Shown here in pieces: positions 22,603 through 36,515 of a stretch of 64,000 bases of DNA. Source of the DNA: Hyperoodon ampullatus. Taxonomy: Eukaryota > Chordata > Mammalia > Artiodactyla > Ziphiidae. Numbering within the stretch: position 1 is the first letter of the stretch; every line of letters starts with the position of its first letter. The notes beneath the pieces were generated by a model. The model saw only the letters and a list, made by a program, of their open reading frames with translations, did no database searches and was not told where the DNA came from. Where the stretch lies: the NCBI GenBank assembly GCA_949752795.1, contig CATKHW010000059.1:62001-126000 (forward strand). The letters are read 5' to 3'. A program made the position numbers and the translations under genes.

Positions 22603-24342
22603 AGGTACGTTGGAATCGCCTTTAAAGCACAGGAAGAGGGGCACAACTTCAACAATGATGCACTAGTCCAAAAAGGGCGTATGCGTTTTCTCCTGAATAT
22701 ATTCAGGAGAAAACGCATACGCCCTTTTTGGCCAAGCAAGCATGTGGGCAATGCAAATCTGCACTACAAAGAAGTATCACTTCCCACCGGTCAAAAGGGT
22801 CATCCACAAAAATGTGTAAAAACCAGAAAGGCAAGACAGGCCCTGGAGAACAGGGAGCCTTGTTATGCTGATGGGCGGGATGAAAATTGCCAACTACCTC
22901 TCCGGAGGAGTACATTGTGTTCCCTAAAACAAGTAAAGAACAGAGCTACAGAGCCAAGGGCACTTCCAGTCTAGGGAATATACCTTGGGAAAACTGAAAA
23001 TCAATAAGACAGAGCCACCCCAATATTTAGGACTGCACTGCTTACAAGGACCTCAACTTGGGTACACCTTAAATATCCCAGGAAATATAAAAATGGTTCA
23101 AAAAATTGTGGTACTTACATACGATGGAATATCCCTCAGCCATGAAATCAATGTCATAAGACCAGTAGCAGCAAAATGGGTGGATTCAGGTACGATGATT
23201 CTAAGTGAAATAAGTCACACAGAAAAAGAAACTTATCATAAGATATCACTTATGAAGATCCTGTAAACATGGCTACACTTGAACTGAGTTAGGAAAGAGA
23301 ACAGTGTCTCACATTTAGAAAACACTCTTATACCTGCTTAAGGGGGAAGGAGAGGTGGGGTGATGCATAAAACCAGAGTTTGATATAAGCACAGGTACCG
23401 TTCCAAAAACCAACTATGGAATAGACAAGACCTACACCGTCCTCAGTGAAAGGGACTCAAAACCCCATATTTCGCGCAGAGGAAAATATCTGACTAGTAA
23501 GAATCTTAAAACCTATGTATTGATATGTCTCCGTAAGGGAATCAAGTGTGTCTAGACTGGCATAAACATGACAGCGAGAATCAGCTCAAACCCACTATAA
23601 AAAGGAATTTCAAAAACAAAACAAAAAAACTGGGAAATTCTTTACAATTCCTTCAGGGTCTCTGATGAAGCCTGGAATGACCCTATCTACAACGACAGCT
23701 GGATGTGGCATAAGGAGGGACACTTGGGACTGAGACGATTGGTGAGATTGGGTGAGCAAATGCAGACCCTTTAAAGCAATAATGCATGGCACCCATTCCA
23801 TGGGTCCGAACTCTCCAGGTTGAAGGGAATATTACTACAGCTATAACATGTGCGGGAAACCTAGAGAACGGACACACTGTGAATACGAAAGGTTTCTAAA
23901 ACTCAACGAATAGTCCCTCTCCTGGTGCTCCGGTTTGACTTTCCGTCTGCTTTACTATCAACCTCCCAACTTGGAGAGACAGCCCCTTTAACCTCTTGGT
24001 TCACACAGGTTGCCAATTTGGCAGAGGATGAAAGGGAAGAGGGAGAACCAATGAGAGAGTAGCTGTTACGCATTTGGACGGGCACATATCACTGTAATTT
24101 CCCGGCAGGAAGAAGAATTAACCAAATTCTCAGCCACCCACCGGGAACCAGTATAGGTCCTGAACCAAAATTTTGGACTTGCGGTCAGCTCACCAAAAAC
24201 GAGTTGAAAAATGGAGCTCAGGGGCACAGCAATTCACAAACTGGCCGAGTAATAAAGGACAACTATCGTCCAAAAATCTGTTGAGGGAAGGCAACGAGGC
24301 GGACTTGAAAGCGAGGCAGAATAGCAGGAAACAGATTTCAAG
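22603..24342 (+). repeat. Satellite copy 14 (1,740 bp), recombinant joint
   Basis: The 5' part matches copy 31 (CACTAGTCCAAAAAGG, CAAGCATGTGGGCAATG, CCCAATATTTAGGACTGC). From between about 23,120 and 23,257 on it matches copy 2 (CTTATACCTGC, GTCTCTGATGAAGCC). One unit thus joins two different array neighbourhoods, as expected from unequal crossing over. The palindrome core is intact but its left end is altered. The relic frame is open (22985-23266). Confidence 0.97.
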
Positions 24343-26082
24343 AGGTACGTTGGAATCGCCTTTAAAGCACAGGAAGAGGGGCACAACTTCGACAATGATG
24401 CACTTGGCCAAAAAGGGCGTATGCGTTTTCTCCTGAATATATTCAGGAGAAAACGCATACGCCCTTTTTGGCCAAGCAAGCAAGCGAGCAATGCAAATCT
24501 GCACTACAAAGAAGTATCACTTCCCACCGGTCAAAAGGGACATCCACAAAATGTGTAAGAACAAGAAAGGCAAGACAGGCCCTGGAGAACAGGGAGCCTT
24601 GTTATGCTGATGGGCGGGATGTAAATTGCCAACTGCCTCTCTGGAGGAGTGCATTCTGTTCCCTAAAACAAGTAAAGAACAGAGCTACAGAGCCAAGGGC
24701 ACTACCAGTCTAGGGAATATACCTTGGGAAAACTGAAAATCAATAAGACAGAGCCACCCCAAAATTTAGGGCTGCACTGCATACAAGGACCTCAACTTGG
24801 ATACACCTTAAGTATCCCAGAAAATATAAACATGGTTCAAAAAATTGTGGTACTTACATACGATGGAATATCCCTCAGCCATGAAATCAATGTCATAAGA
24901 CCAGTAGGAGCAAAATGGGTGGATTCAGGTACGATGATTCTAAGTGAAATAAGTCACACAGAAAAAGAAACTTATCATAAGATATCACTTATGAAGATCC
25001 TGTAAACATGGCTACACTTGAACTGAGTTATGAAAGAGAACAGTGTCTCACATTTAGAAAACACTCTTATACCTGCTTAAGGGGGAAGGAGAGGTGGGGT
25101 GATGCATAAAACCAGAGTTTGATATAAGCACAGGTACCGTTCCAAAAACCAACTATGGAATAGACAAGACCTACACCGTCCTCAGTGAAAGGGACTCAAA
25201 ACCCCATATTTCCCGCAGAGGAAAATATCTGACTAGTAAGAATCTTAAAACCTATGTATTGATATGTCTCCGTAAGGGAATCAAGTGTGTCTAGACTGGC
25301 ATAAACATGGCAGCGAGAATCAGCTCAAACCCACTATAAAAAGGAATTTCAAAAACAAAACAAAAAAACTGGGAAATTCTTTACATTTCCTTCAGGGTCT
25401 CTGATGAAAGCTGGAATGACCCTATCTACAACGACAGCTGGATGTGGCATAAGGAGGGACACTTGGGACTGAGACGATTGGTGAGATTGGGTGAGCAAAT
25501 GCAGACCCTTTAAAGCAATAATGCATGGCACCCATTCCATGGGTCCGAACTCTCCTGGTTGAAGGGAATATTACTATAGCTATAACATGTGCGGGAAACC
25601 TAGAGAACAGACACACTGTGAATACGGAAGGTTTCTAAAACTCAACGAATAGTCCCTCTCCTGGTGCTCCGGTTTGACTTTCCGTCTGCTTTACTATCAA
25701 CCTCCCAAGTTGGAGAGACAGCCCCTTTAACCTCTTGGTTCGCACAGGTTGCCAATTTGGCAGAGAATGAAAGGGAAGAGGGAGAACCAATGAGAGAGTA
25801 GCTGTTAGGCATTTGGACGGGCACATATCACTGTAATTTCCTGGCAGGAAGAAGAATTAACCAAATTCTCAGCCACCCACCGGGAACCAGTATATGTTCT
25901 GAACCAAAATTTTGGACTTGTGGTTCAGCTCACCAAAAACGAGTTGAAAAATGGAGCTCAGGGGCACAGCAATTCACAAACTGGCCGAGTATTAAAGGAC
26001 AACTCTGGTCCAAAAATCTGTTGAGGGAAGGCAACGAGGCGGACTTGAAAGCGAGGCAGAATAGCAGGAAACAGATTTCAAG
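24343..26082 (+). repeat. Satellite copy 15 (1,740 bp)
   Basis: Near-identical to copy 3. Visible differences include AAGCGAGCAATG, the A in CTACCAGTC, CTCCTGGTTG, and a palindrome (24403-24476) that is perfect where copy 3 has a centre mismatch. The relic frame is open (24724-25005). Subfamily I. Confidence 0.97.
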
Positions 26083-27820
26083 AGGTACATTGGAATCGCC
26101 TTTAAAGCACAGGAAGATGGGCACAACTTCGACAATGACGCACTTGGCCAAAAATGGCGTATGCGTTTTCTCCTGAATATATTCAGGAGAAAACGCATAC
26201 ACCCTTTTTGGCCAAGCAAGCAAGCGGGCAATGCAAATCTGCACTACAAAGAAGTATCACTTCCCACCGGTCAAAAGGGACATCTACAAAATGTGTAAGA
26301 ACAAGAAAGGCAAGACAGGCCCTGGAGAACAGGGAGCCTTGTTATGCTGATGGGCGGGATGTAAATTGCCAACTGCCTCTCTGGAGGAGTGCATTCTGTT
26401 CCCTAAAACAAGTAAAGAACAGAGCTACAGAGCCAAGGGCACTACCAGTCTAGGGAATATACCTTGGGAAAACTGAAAATCAATAAGACAGAGCCACCCC
26501 AAAATTTAGGGCTGCACTGCATACAAGGACCTCAACTTGGATACACCTTAAGTATCCCAGAAAATATAAACATGGTTCAAAAAATTGTGGTACTTACGTA
26601 CGATGGAATATCCCTCAGCCATGAAATCAATGTCATAAGACCAGTAGCAGCAAAATGGGTGGATTCAGGTACGATGATTCTAAGTGAAATAAGTCACACA
26701 GAAAAAGAAACTTATCATAAGATATCACTTATGAAGATCCTGTAAACATGGCTACACTTGAACTGAGTTAGGAAAGAGAACAGTGTCTCACATTTAGAAA
26801 ACACTCTTATACCTGCTTAAGGGGGAAGGAGAGGTGGGGTGATGCATAAAACCAGAGTTTGATATAAGCACAGGTACCGTTCCAAAAACCAACTATGGAA
26901 TAGACAAGACCTACACCTTCCTCAGTGAAAGGGACTCAAAACCCCATATTTCCCGCAGAGGATAATATCTGACTAGTAAGAATCTTAAAACCTATGTATT
27001 GATATGTCTCCGTAAGGGAATCAAGTGTGTCTAGACTGGCATAAACATGGCAGCGAGAATCAGCTAAAACCCACTATAAAAAGGAATTTCAAAAACAAAA
27101 CAAAAAAACTGGGAAATACTTTACAATTCCTTCAGGGTCTCTGATGAAACCTGGAATGACCCTATCTACAACGACAGCTGGATGTGGCATAAGGAGGGAC
27201 ACTTGGGACTGAGACGATTGGTGAGATTGGTGAGCAAATGCAGACCCTTTAAAGCAATAATGCATGGCACCCATTCCATGGGTCCAAACTCTCCAGGTTG
27301 AAGGGAATATTACTACAGCTATAACATGTGTGGGAAACCTAGAGAACGGACACACTGTGAATACGAAAGGTTTCTAAATCTTAACGAATAGTCCCTCTCC
27401 TGGTGCTCCGGTTTGACTTTCCGTCTGCTTTACTATCAACCTCCCAACTTGGAGAGACAGCCCCTTTAACCTCTTGGTTCGCACAGGTTGCCAATATGGC
27501 AGAGGATGAAAGGGAAGAGGGAGAACCAATGAGAGAGTAGCTGTTAGGCATTTGGACGGGCACATATCACTGTAATTTCCCGGCAGGAAGAAGAATTAAC
27601 CAAATTCTCAGCCACCCACCGGGAAGCAGTATAGGTCCTGAACCAAAATTTTGGACTTGCGGTCAGCTCACCAAAAACGAGTTGAAAAATGGAGCTCAGG
27701 GGCACAGCAATTCACAAACTGGCCGAGTAATAAAGGACAACTATCGTCCAAAAATCTGTTGAGGGAAGGCAACGAGGCTGACTTGAAAGCGAGACAGAAT
27801 AGCAGGAAACAGATTTCAAG
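26083..27820 (+). repeat. Satellite copy 16 (1,738 bp)
   Basis: Near-identical to copy 4, including the same two palindrome mismatches (26143-26216). It differs at GAGGATAATATC, GGGAAATACTTTAC and GATGAAACCTGG. The relic frame is open (26464-26745). Confidence 0.97.
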
Positions 27821-29560
27821 AGGTACGTTGGAATTGCCTTTAAATCACAGGAAGAAGGGCACAACTTCGACAATGATGCACTTGCCCAAAAAGGGCGTAT
27901 GCGTTTTCTCCTGAATATATTCAGGAGAAAACGCATACGCCCTTTTTGGCCAAGCAAGCAAGCGGGCAATGCAAATCTGCACTACAAAGAAGTATCACTT
28001 CCCACACGTCAAAAGGGACATCCACAAAATGTGTAAGAACAAGAAAGGCAAGACAGGCCCTGGAGAACAGGGAGCCTTGTTATGCTGATGGGCGGGATGT
28101 AAATTGCCAACTGCCTCTCTGGAGGAGTGCATTCTGTTCCCTAAAACAAGTAAAGAACAGAGCTACAGAGCCAAGGGCACTACCAGTCTAGGGAATATAC
28201 CTTGGGAAAACTGAAAATCAATAAGACACAGCCACCCCAAAATTTAGGGCTGCACTGCATACAAGGACCTCAACTTGGATACACCTTAAGTATCCCAGAA
28301 AATATAAACATGGTTCAAAAAATTGTGGTACTTACGTACGATGGAATATCCCTCAGCCATGAAATCAATGTCATAAGACCAGTAGCAGCAAAATGGGTGG
28401 ATTCAGGTACGATGATTCTAAGTGAAATAAGTCACACAGAAAAAGAAACTTATCATAAGATATCACTTATGAAGATCCTGTAAACATGGCTACACTTGAA
28501 CTGAGTTAGGAAAGAGAACAGTGTCTCACATTTAGAAAACACTCTTATACCTGCTTAAGGGGGAAGGAGAGGTGGGGTGATGCATAAAACCAGAGTTTGA
28601 TATAAGCACAGGTACCGTTCCAAAAACCAACTATGGAATAGACAAGACCTACACCGTCCTCAGTGAAAGGGACTCAAAACCCCATATTTCCCGCAGAGGA
28701 AAATATCTGACTAGTAAGAATCTTAAAACCTATGTATTGATATGTCTCCATAAAGGAATCAAGTGTGTCTAGACTGGCATAAACATGGCAGCGAGAATCA
28801 GCTCAAGCCCACTATAAAAAGGAATTTCAAAAACAAAACAAAAAAAACTGGGAAATTCTTTACAATTCCTTCAGGGTCTCTGATGAAAGCTGGAATGACC
28901 CTAACTACAATGACAGCTGGATGTGGCATAAGGAGGGACACTTGGGACTGAGACGATTGGTGAGATTGGGTGAGCAAATGCAGACCCTTTAAAGCAATAA
29001 TGCATGGCACCCATTCCATGGGTCCGAACTCTCCAGGTTGAAGGTAATATTACTACAGCTATAACATGTGCGGGAAACCTAGAGAACGGACACACTGTGA
29101 ATACGAAAGGTTTCTAAAACTCAACGAATAGTCCCTCTCCTGGTGCTCCGGTTTGACTTTCCGGCTGCTTTACTATCAACCTCCCAACTTGAAGAGACAG
29201 CCCCTTTAACCTCTTGGTTCGCACAGGTTGCCAATTTGGCAGAGGATGAAAGGGAAGAGGGAGAAACAATGAGAGAGTAGCTGTTAGGCATTTGGATGGG
29301 CAAATATCACTGTAATTTCCCGGCAGGAAGAAGAATTAACCAAATTCTCAGCCACCCACCGGGAACCAGTATAGGTCCTGAACCAAAATTTTGGACTTGC
29401 GGTCAGCTCACCAAAAACGAGTTGAAAAATGGAGCTCAGGGACACAGCAATTCACAAACTGGCCGAGTAATAAAGGACAACTATCGTCCAAAAATCTGTT
29501 GAGGGAAGGCAACGAGGCGGACTTGAAAGCGAGGCAGAATAGCAGGAAACAGATTTCAAG
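27821..29560 (+). repeat. Satellite copy 17 (1,740 bp)
   Basis: Near-identical to copy 5, but the palindrome centre (27881-27954) is the regular CTCCTGAATA. Private changes include AAGACACAGCC and CATAAAGGAATC. It ends the second subfamily I block. The relic frame is open (28202-28483). Confidence 0.97.
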
Positions 29561-31299
29561 AGGTACTTTGGCATCCCCTTTAAAGCACAGGAAGAGAGGC
29601 ACAACTTCGACAATGATGCACTTGGCCAAAAAGGGCGTATGCGTTTTCTCCTGAATATATTCAGGAGAAAACGCATACGCCCTTTTTGGCCAAGCAAGCA
29701 AGCGGGCAATGCAAATCTGCACTACAAAGAAGTATCACTTCCCACCGGTCAAAAGGGACATCCACAAAATGTGTAAAAACCAGAAAGGCAAGACAGGCCA
29801 TGGAGAGCAGGGAGCCTTGTTATGTTGATGGGCGGGATGTAAATTGCCAACTGCCTCTCTGGAGGAGTACATTGTGTTCCCTAAAACAAGTAAAGAACAG
29901 AACTACAGAGCCAAGGGCACTTCCAGTCTAGGGAATAAACCTTGGGAAAACTGAAAATCAATAAGACAGAGCCACCCCAATATTTAGGGCTGCACTGCTT
30001 ACAAGGACCTCAACTTGGGTACACCTTAAATATCCCAGGAAATATAAAAATGGTTCAAAAAATTGTGGTACTTACGTACGATGGAATATCCCTCAGCCAT
30101 GAAATCAATGTCATAAGACCAGTAGCAGCAAAATGGGTGGATTCAGGTACGATGATTCTAAGTGAAATAAGTCACAGAGAAAAAGAACCTTATCATAAGG
30201 TATCACTTATGAAGATCCTGTAAACATGGCTACAATTGAACTGAGTTAGGAAAGAGAACAGTGTCTCACATTTAGAAAACACACTTATGCCTGCTTAAGG
30301 GGGAAGGAGAGGTGGGGTGATGCATAAAACCAGAGTTTGATATAAGCACAGGTACCATTCCAAAAACCAACTATGGAATAGACAAGACCTACACCTTCCT
30401 CAGTGAAAGGGACTCAAAACCCCATATTTCCCGCAGAGGAATATATCTGACTAGTAAGAATCATAAAACCTATGTATTGATATGTCTCCGTAAGGGAATC
30501 AAGTGTGTCTAGACTGGCATAAACATGGCAGCGAGAATCAGCTCAAACCCACTATAAAAAGGAATTTCAAAAACAAAACAAAAAAACTGTGAAATTCTTT
30601 ACAATTCCTTCAGGGTCTCTGATGAAACCTGGAATGACCCTATCTACAACGACAGCTGGATGTGGCATAAGGCTGGACACTTGGGACTGAGAGGATTGGT
30701 GAGATTGGGTGAGCAAATGCAGACCCTTTAAAGCAATAATGCATGGCACCCATTCCATGGGTCCCAACTCTCCAGGTTGAAGGGAATATTACTACAGTTA
30801 TAACATGTACGGGAAACCTAGAGAATAGACACACTGTGAATACGAAAGGTTTCTAAAACTCAACGAATAGTCCCTCTCCTGGTGCTCCGGTTTGACTTTC
30901 CATCTGCTTTACTATCAACCTCCCAACTTGGAGAGAAAGCCCCTTTAACCACCTGGTTCGCACAGGTTGCCAATTTGGCAGAGGATGAAAGGGAAGAGGG
31001 AGAACCAATGAGAGAGTAGCTGTTAGGCATTTGGACGGGCACATATCACTGTAATTTCCCGGCAGGAAGAAGAATTAACCAAAGTCTCAGCCCCCCACCG
31101 GGAACCAGCATAGGTCCTGAACCAAAATTTTGGACTTGCGGTCAGCTCACCAAAAACGAGTTGAAAAAAGGTGCTCAGGAGTACAGCAATTCACAAACTG
31201 GCCGAGTAATAAAGGACAACTATCGTCCAAAAATCTGTTGAGGGAAGGCAACGAGGTGGACTTGAAAGCGAGGCAGAATAGCAGGAAACAGATTTCAAG
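29561..31299 (+). repeat. Satellite copy 18 (1,739 bp)
   Basis: Partner of copies 6 (12 units away) and 23 (5 units away). Both partners carry CATACACCC in the palindrome, while this copy has the symmetric CATACGCCC, giving a perfect palindrome at 29621-29694. The relic frame is open (29942-30223). Confidence 0.97.
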
Positions 31300-33038
31300 A
31301 GGTACGTTGGAATCGCCTTTAAAGCACAGGAAGAGGGGCACAACTTCGACAATGCTGCACTTGGCCAAAAAGGGCGTATGCGTTTTCTCCTGAATATATT
31401 CAGGAGAAAACGCATACGCCCTTTTTGGCCAAGCAAGCAAGCGGGCAATGCAAATCTGCACTACAAAGAAGTATCACTTCCTACCGGTCAAAAGGGACAT
31501 CCACAAAATGTGTAAAAACCAGAAAGGCAAGACAGGCCCTGGAGAAAAGGGAGCCTTATTATGCTGATGGGCGGGATGTAAATTGCCAACTGCCTCTCTG
31601 GAGGAGTATATTGTGTTCCCTAAAACAAGTAAAGAACAGAGCTACAGAGCCAAGGGCACTTCCAGTCTAGGGAATATACTTTGGGAAAACTGAAAATCAA
31701 TAAGACAGAGCCACCCCAAAATTTAGGGCTGCACTGCTTACAAGGACCTCAACTTGGGTACACCTTAAATATCCCAGGAAATATAAAAATGGTTCAAAAA
31801 ATTGTGGTACTTACGTACGATGGAATATCCCTCAGCCATGAAATCAATGTCATAAGACCCATAGCAGCAAAATGGGTGGATTAAGGTACGATGATTCTAA
31901 GTGAAATAAGTCACACAGAAAAAGAAACTTATCATAAGATATCACTTATGAAGATCCTGTAAACATGGCTACACTTGAACTGAGTTAAGAAAGAGAACAG
32001 TGTCTCACATTTAGAAAACACTCTTATGCCTGCTTAAGGGGGAAGGAGAGGTAGTGTGATGCATAAAACCAGAGTTTGATATAAGCACAGGTACCGTTCC
32101 AAAAACCAACTATGGAATAGACAAGACCTACACCTTCCTCAGTGAAAGGGACTGAAAACACCATATTTCCCGCAGAGGAATATATCTGACTAGTAAGAAT
32201 CTTAAAACCTATGTATTGATATGTCTCCGTAAGGGAATCAAGTGTGTCTAGACTGGCATAAACATGGCAGCGAGAATCAGCTCAAACCCAGTATAAAAAG
32301 GAATTTCAAAAACAAAACAAAAAAACTGGGAAATTCTTTACAATTCCTTCAGGGTCAATGTTGAAACCTGGAATGACCCTATCTACAACGACAGCTGGAT
32401 GTGGCATAAGGCTGGACACTTGGGACTGAGGGGATTGGTGAGATTGGGTGAGCAAATACAGACCCTTTAAAGCAATAATGCATGGCACCCATTCCATGGG
32501 TCCCAACTCTCCAGGTTGAAGGGAATATTACTACAGTTATAACATGTACGGGAAACCTAGAGAACGGACCCACTGTGAATACGAAAGGTTTCTAAAACTC
32601 AACGAATAGTCCCTCTCCTGGTGCTCCGGTTTGACTTTCCATCTGCTTTACTATCAACCTCCCAACTTGGAGAGACAGCCCCTTCAACCTCCTGGTTCGC
32701 ACAGGTTGCCAATTTGGCAGAGGATGAAAGGGAAGAGGGAGAACCAATGAGAGAGTAGCTGTTAGGCATTTGGAAGGGCACATATCACTGTAATTTCCCG
32801 GCAGGAAGAAGAATTAACCAAAGTCTCAGCCCCCCACCGGGAACCAGTAGAGGTCCTGAACCAAAATTTTGGACTTGCGGTCAGCTCACCAAAAACGAGT
32901 TGAAAAATGGAGCTCAGGGGCACAGCAATTCACAAACTGGCCGAGTAATAAAGGACAACTATCGTCCAAAATTCTGTTGAGGGAAGGCAACGAGGCGGAC
33001 TTGAAAGCGAGGCAGAATAGCAGGAAACAGATTTCAAG
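31300..33038 (+). repeat. Satellite copy 19 (1,739 bp), relic frame with premature stop
   Basis: Shares with copy 7 the TAA that closes the ORF2-tail frame (31882-31884). Its native stop is TAA where copy 7 has TAG, and its palindrome (31360-31433) is perfect where copy 7 has an arm mismatch. Confidence 0.97.
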
Positions 33039-34777
33039 AGGTACGTTGGAATCGCCTTTAAAGCACCGGAAGAGGGGCACAACTTCGACAATGATGCACT
33101 TGGCCAAAAAGGGCGTATGCGTTTTCTCCTGAATATATTCAGGAGAAAACGCATACGACCTTTTTGGCCAAGCAAGCAAGCGGGCAATGCAAATCTGCAC
33201 TACAAAGAAGTATCACTTCCTACCGGTCAAAAGGGACATCCACAAAATGTGTAAAAACCAGAAAGGCAAGACAGGCCCTGGAGAACAGGGAGCCTTGTTA
33301 TGCTGATGGGCGGGATGTAAATTGCCAACTGCCTCTCTGGAGGAGTACATTGTGTTCCCTAAAACAAGTAAAGAACAGAGCTACAGAGCCAAGGGCACTT
33401 CCAGTCTAGGGAATATACTTTGCGAAAACTGAAAATCAATAAGACAGAGCCACCCCAAAATTTAGGGCTGCACTGCTTACAAGGACCTCAACTTGGGTAC
33501 ACCTTAAATATCCCAGGAAATATAAAAATGGTTCAAAAAATTGTGGTACTTATGTACGATGGAATATCCCTCAGCCATGAAATCAATGTCATAAGACCCA
33601 TAGCAGCAAAATGGGTGGATTCAGGTACGATGATTCTAAGTGAAATAAGTCACACAGAAAAAGAAACTTATCATAAGATATCACTTATGAAGATCCTGTA
33701 AACATGGCTACACTTGAACTGAGTTAAGAAAGAGAACAGTGTCTCACATTTAGAAAACACTCTTATGCCTGCTTAAGGGGGAAGGAGAGGTGGGGTGATG
33801 CATAAAACCAGAGTTTGATATAAGCACAGGTACCGTTCCAAAAACCAACTATGGAATAGACAAGACCTACACCTTCCTCAGTGAAAGGGACTCAAAACAC
33901 CATATTTCCCGCAGAGGAATATATCTGACTAGTAAGAATCTTAAAACCTATATATTGATATGTCTCCGTAAGGGAATCAAGTGTGTCTAGACTGGCATAA
34001 ACATGGCAGCGAGAATCAGCTCAAACCCAGTATAAAAAGGAATTTCAAAAACAAAACAAAAAAACTGGGAAATTCTTTACAATTCCTTCAGGGTCAATGT
34101 TGAAACCTGGAATGACCCTATCTACAACGACAGCTGGATGTGGCATAAGGCTGGATACTTGGGACTGAGGGGATTGGTGACATTGGGTGAGCAAATACAG
34201 ACCCTTTAAAGCAATAATGCATGGCACCCATTCCATGGGTCCCAACTCTCCAGGTTGAAGGGAATATTACTACAGTTATAACATGTACGGGAAACCTAGA
34301 GAACGGACACACTGTGAATACGAAAGGTTTCTAAAACTCAACGAATAGTCCCTCTCCTGGTGCTCCGGTTTGACTTTCCATCTGCTTTAATATCAACCTC
34401 CCAAGTTGGAGAGACAGCCCCTTTAACCTCCTGGTTCGCACAGGTTGCCAATTTGGCAGAGGATGAAAGGGAAGAGGGAGAACCAATGAGAGAGTAGCTG
34501 TTAGGCATTTGGACGGGCACATATCACTGTAGTTTCCCGGCAGGAAGAAGAATTAACCAAAGTCTCAGCCCCCCACCGGGAACCAGTAGAGGTCCTGAAC
34601 CAAAATTTTGGACTTGCGGTCAGCTCACCAAAAACGAGTTGAAAAATGGAGCTCAGGGGCACAGCAAATCACAAACCGGCCGAGTAATAAAGGACAACTA
34701 TCGTCCAAAAATCTGTTGAGGGAAGGCAACGAGGCGGACTTGAAAGCGAGGCAGAATAGCAGGAAACAGATTTCAAG
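33039..34777 (+). repeat. Satellite copy 20 (1,739 bp)
   Basis: Near-identical to copy 8, with the same CATACGACC palindrome mismatch (33099-33172). Private changes include TTTGCGAAAAC and CTTATGTACG. It shares CCAGTAGAGG near 34,585 with the end of copy 19, unlike copies 7 and 8. The relic frame is open (33420-33701). Confidence 0.97.
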
Positions 34778-36515
34778 AGGTACGTTGGAATCGCCTTTAA
34801 AGCACTGGAAGAGGGGCACAACTTCGACAATGATGCACTTGGCCAAAAAGGGCGTATGCGTTTTCTCCTGAATATATTCAGGAGAAAACGCATACGTCCT
34901 TTTTGGGCAAGCAAGCAAGCGGGCAATGCAAATCTGCACTACAAAGAAGTATTACTTCCCACCGGTCAAAAGGGACATCCACAAAATGTGTAAAAACCAG
35001 AAAGGCAAGACAGGCCCTGGAGAACTGGGAGCCTTGTTATGCTGATGGGCGGGATGTAAATTGCCAACTGCCTCTCTGGAGGAGTATATTGTGTTCCCTA
35101 AAACAATTAAAGAACAGAGCTACAGAGCCAAGGCCACTTCCAGTCTAGGGAATATACCTTGGGAAAACTGAAAATCAATAAGACAGAGCCACCCCAAAAT
35201 TTAGGGCTGCACTGCTTACAAGGACCTCAACTTGGGTTCACCTTAAATATCCCAGGAAATATAAAAATGGTTCAAAAAATTGTGGTACTTACGTACGACG
35301 GAATATCCCTCAGCCATGAAATCAATGTCATAAGACCAGTAGCAGCAAAATGGGTGGATTCAGGTACGATGATTCTATGTGAAATAAGTCACACAGAAAA
35401 AGAAACTTATCATAAGATATCACTTATGAAGATCCTGTAAACATGGCTACACTTGAACTGAGTTAGGAAAGAGAACAGTGTCTCACATTTAGAAAACACT
35501 CTTATGCCTGCTTAAGGGGGAAGGAGAGGTGGGGTGATGCATAAAACCAGAGTTTGATATAAGCACAGGTACCGTTCCAAAATCCAACTATGGAATAGAC
35601 AAGACCTACACCTTCCTCAGTGAAAGGGACACAAAACACCATATTTCCCGCAGAGGAATATATCTGACTAGTAAGAATCTTAAAACCTATGTATTGATAT
35701 GTCTCCGTAAGGGAATCAAGTGTGTCTAGACTGGCATAAACATGGCAGCGAGAATCAGCTCAAACCCACTATAAAAAGGAATTTCAAAACCAAAACAAAA
35801 AAACTGGGAAATTCTTTACAATTCCTTCAGGGTCAAGGATGAAACCTGGAATGTCACTATCTACAACGACAGCTGGATGTGGCATAAGGCTGGAAACTTG
35901 GGACTGAGGGGATTGGTGAGATTGGGTGAGCAAATGCAGACCCTTTAAAGCAATAATGCATGGCACCCATTCCATGGGTCCCAACTCTCCAGGTTGAAGG
36001 GAATATTACTACAGATATAACATGTATGGGAAACCTAGAGAACGGACACACTGTGAATACGAAAGGTTTCTAAAACTCAACGAATAGTCCCTCTCCTGGT
36101 GCTCCGGTTTGACTTTCCATCTGCTTTACTATCAACCTCCCAACTTGGAGAGACAGCCCCTTTACCTGCTGGTTCGCACAGGTTGCCAATTTGGCAGAGG
36201 ATGAAAGGGAAGAGGGAGAACCAATGAGAGAGTAGATGTTAGGCATTTGGAAGGGCACATATCACTGTAATTTCCCGGCAGGAAGAAGAATTAACCAAAG
36301 TCTCATCCCCCCACCGGGAACCAGCATAGGTCCTTTACCAACATTTTGGAATTCCGGTCAGCTCACCAAAAACGAGTTGAAAAATGGAGCTCAGGGGTAC
36401 AGCAATTCACAAACTGGCCGAGTAATAAAGGACAACTATCGTCCAAAAATCTGTTGACGGAAGGCAACTAGGCGGACTTGAAAGCGAGGCAGAATAGCAG
36501 GAAACAGATTTCAAG
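34778..36515 (+). repeat. Satellite copy 21 (1,738 bp)
   Basis: Partner of copy 9, including the CCTTTACCAACATTTTGGAATTCC ending. In the palindrome (34838-34911) copy 9 has CAGGACAAAACGC and this copy has the symmetric CAGGAGAAAACGC. The CGTCC and GGGCAAG mismatches remain in both. The relic frame is open (35159-35440). Confidence 0.97.

Larger units (their letters stand above)
19090..23180 (+). repeat. Second duplicated block, left member (copies 12-14)
   Basis: Corresponds to 48,640-52,730 at 29,550 to 29,553 bp. Shared rare variants include ATCACTGTAAATATAAAAATGG (12/29), CACCTAAAATATCGC (13/30) and CAAGCATGTGGGC (14/31). The small offset drift reflects single-base losses in copy 13. Confidence 0.88.
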
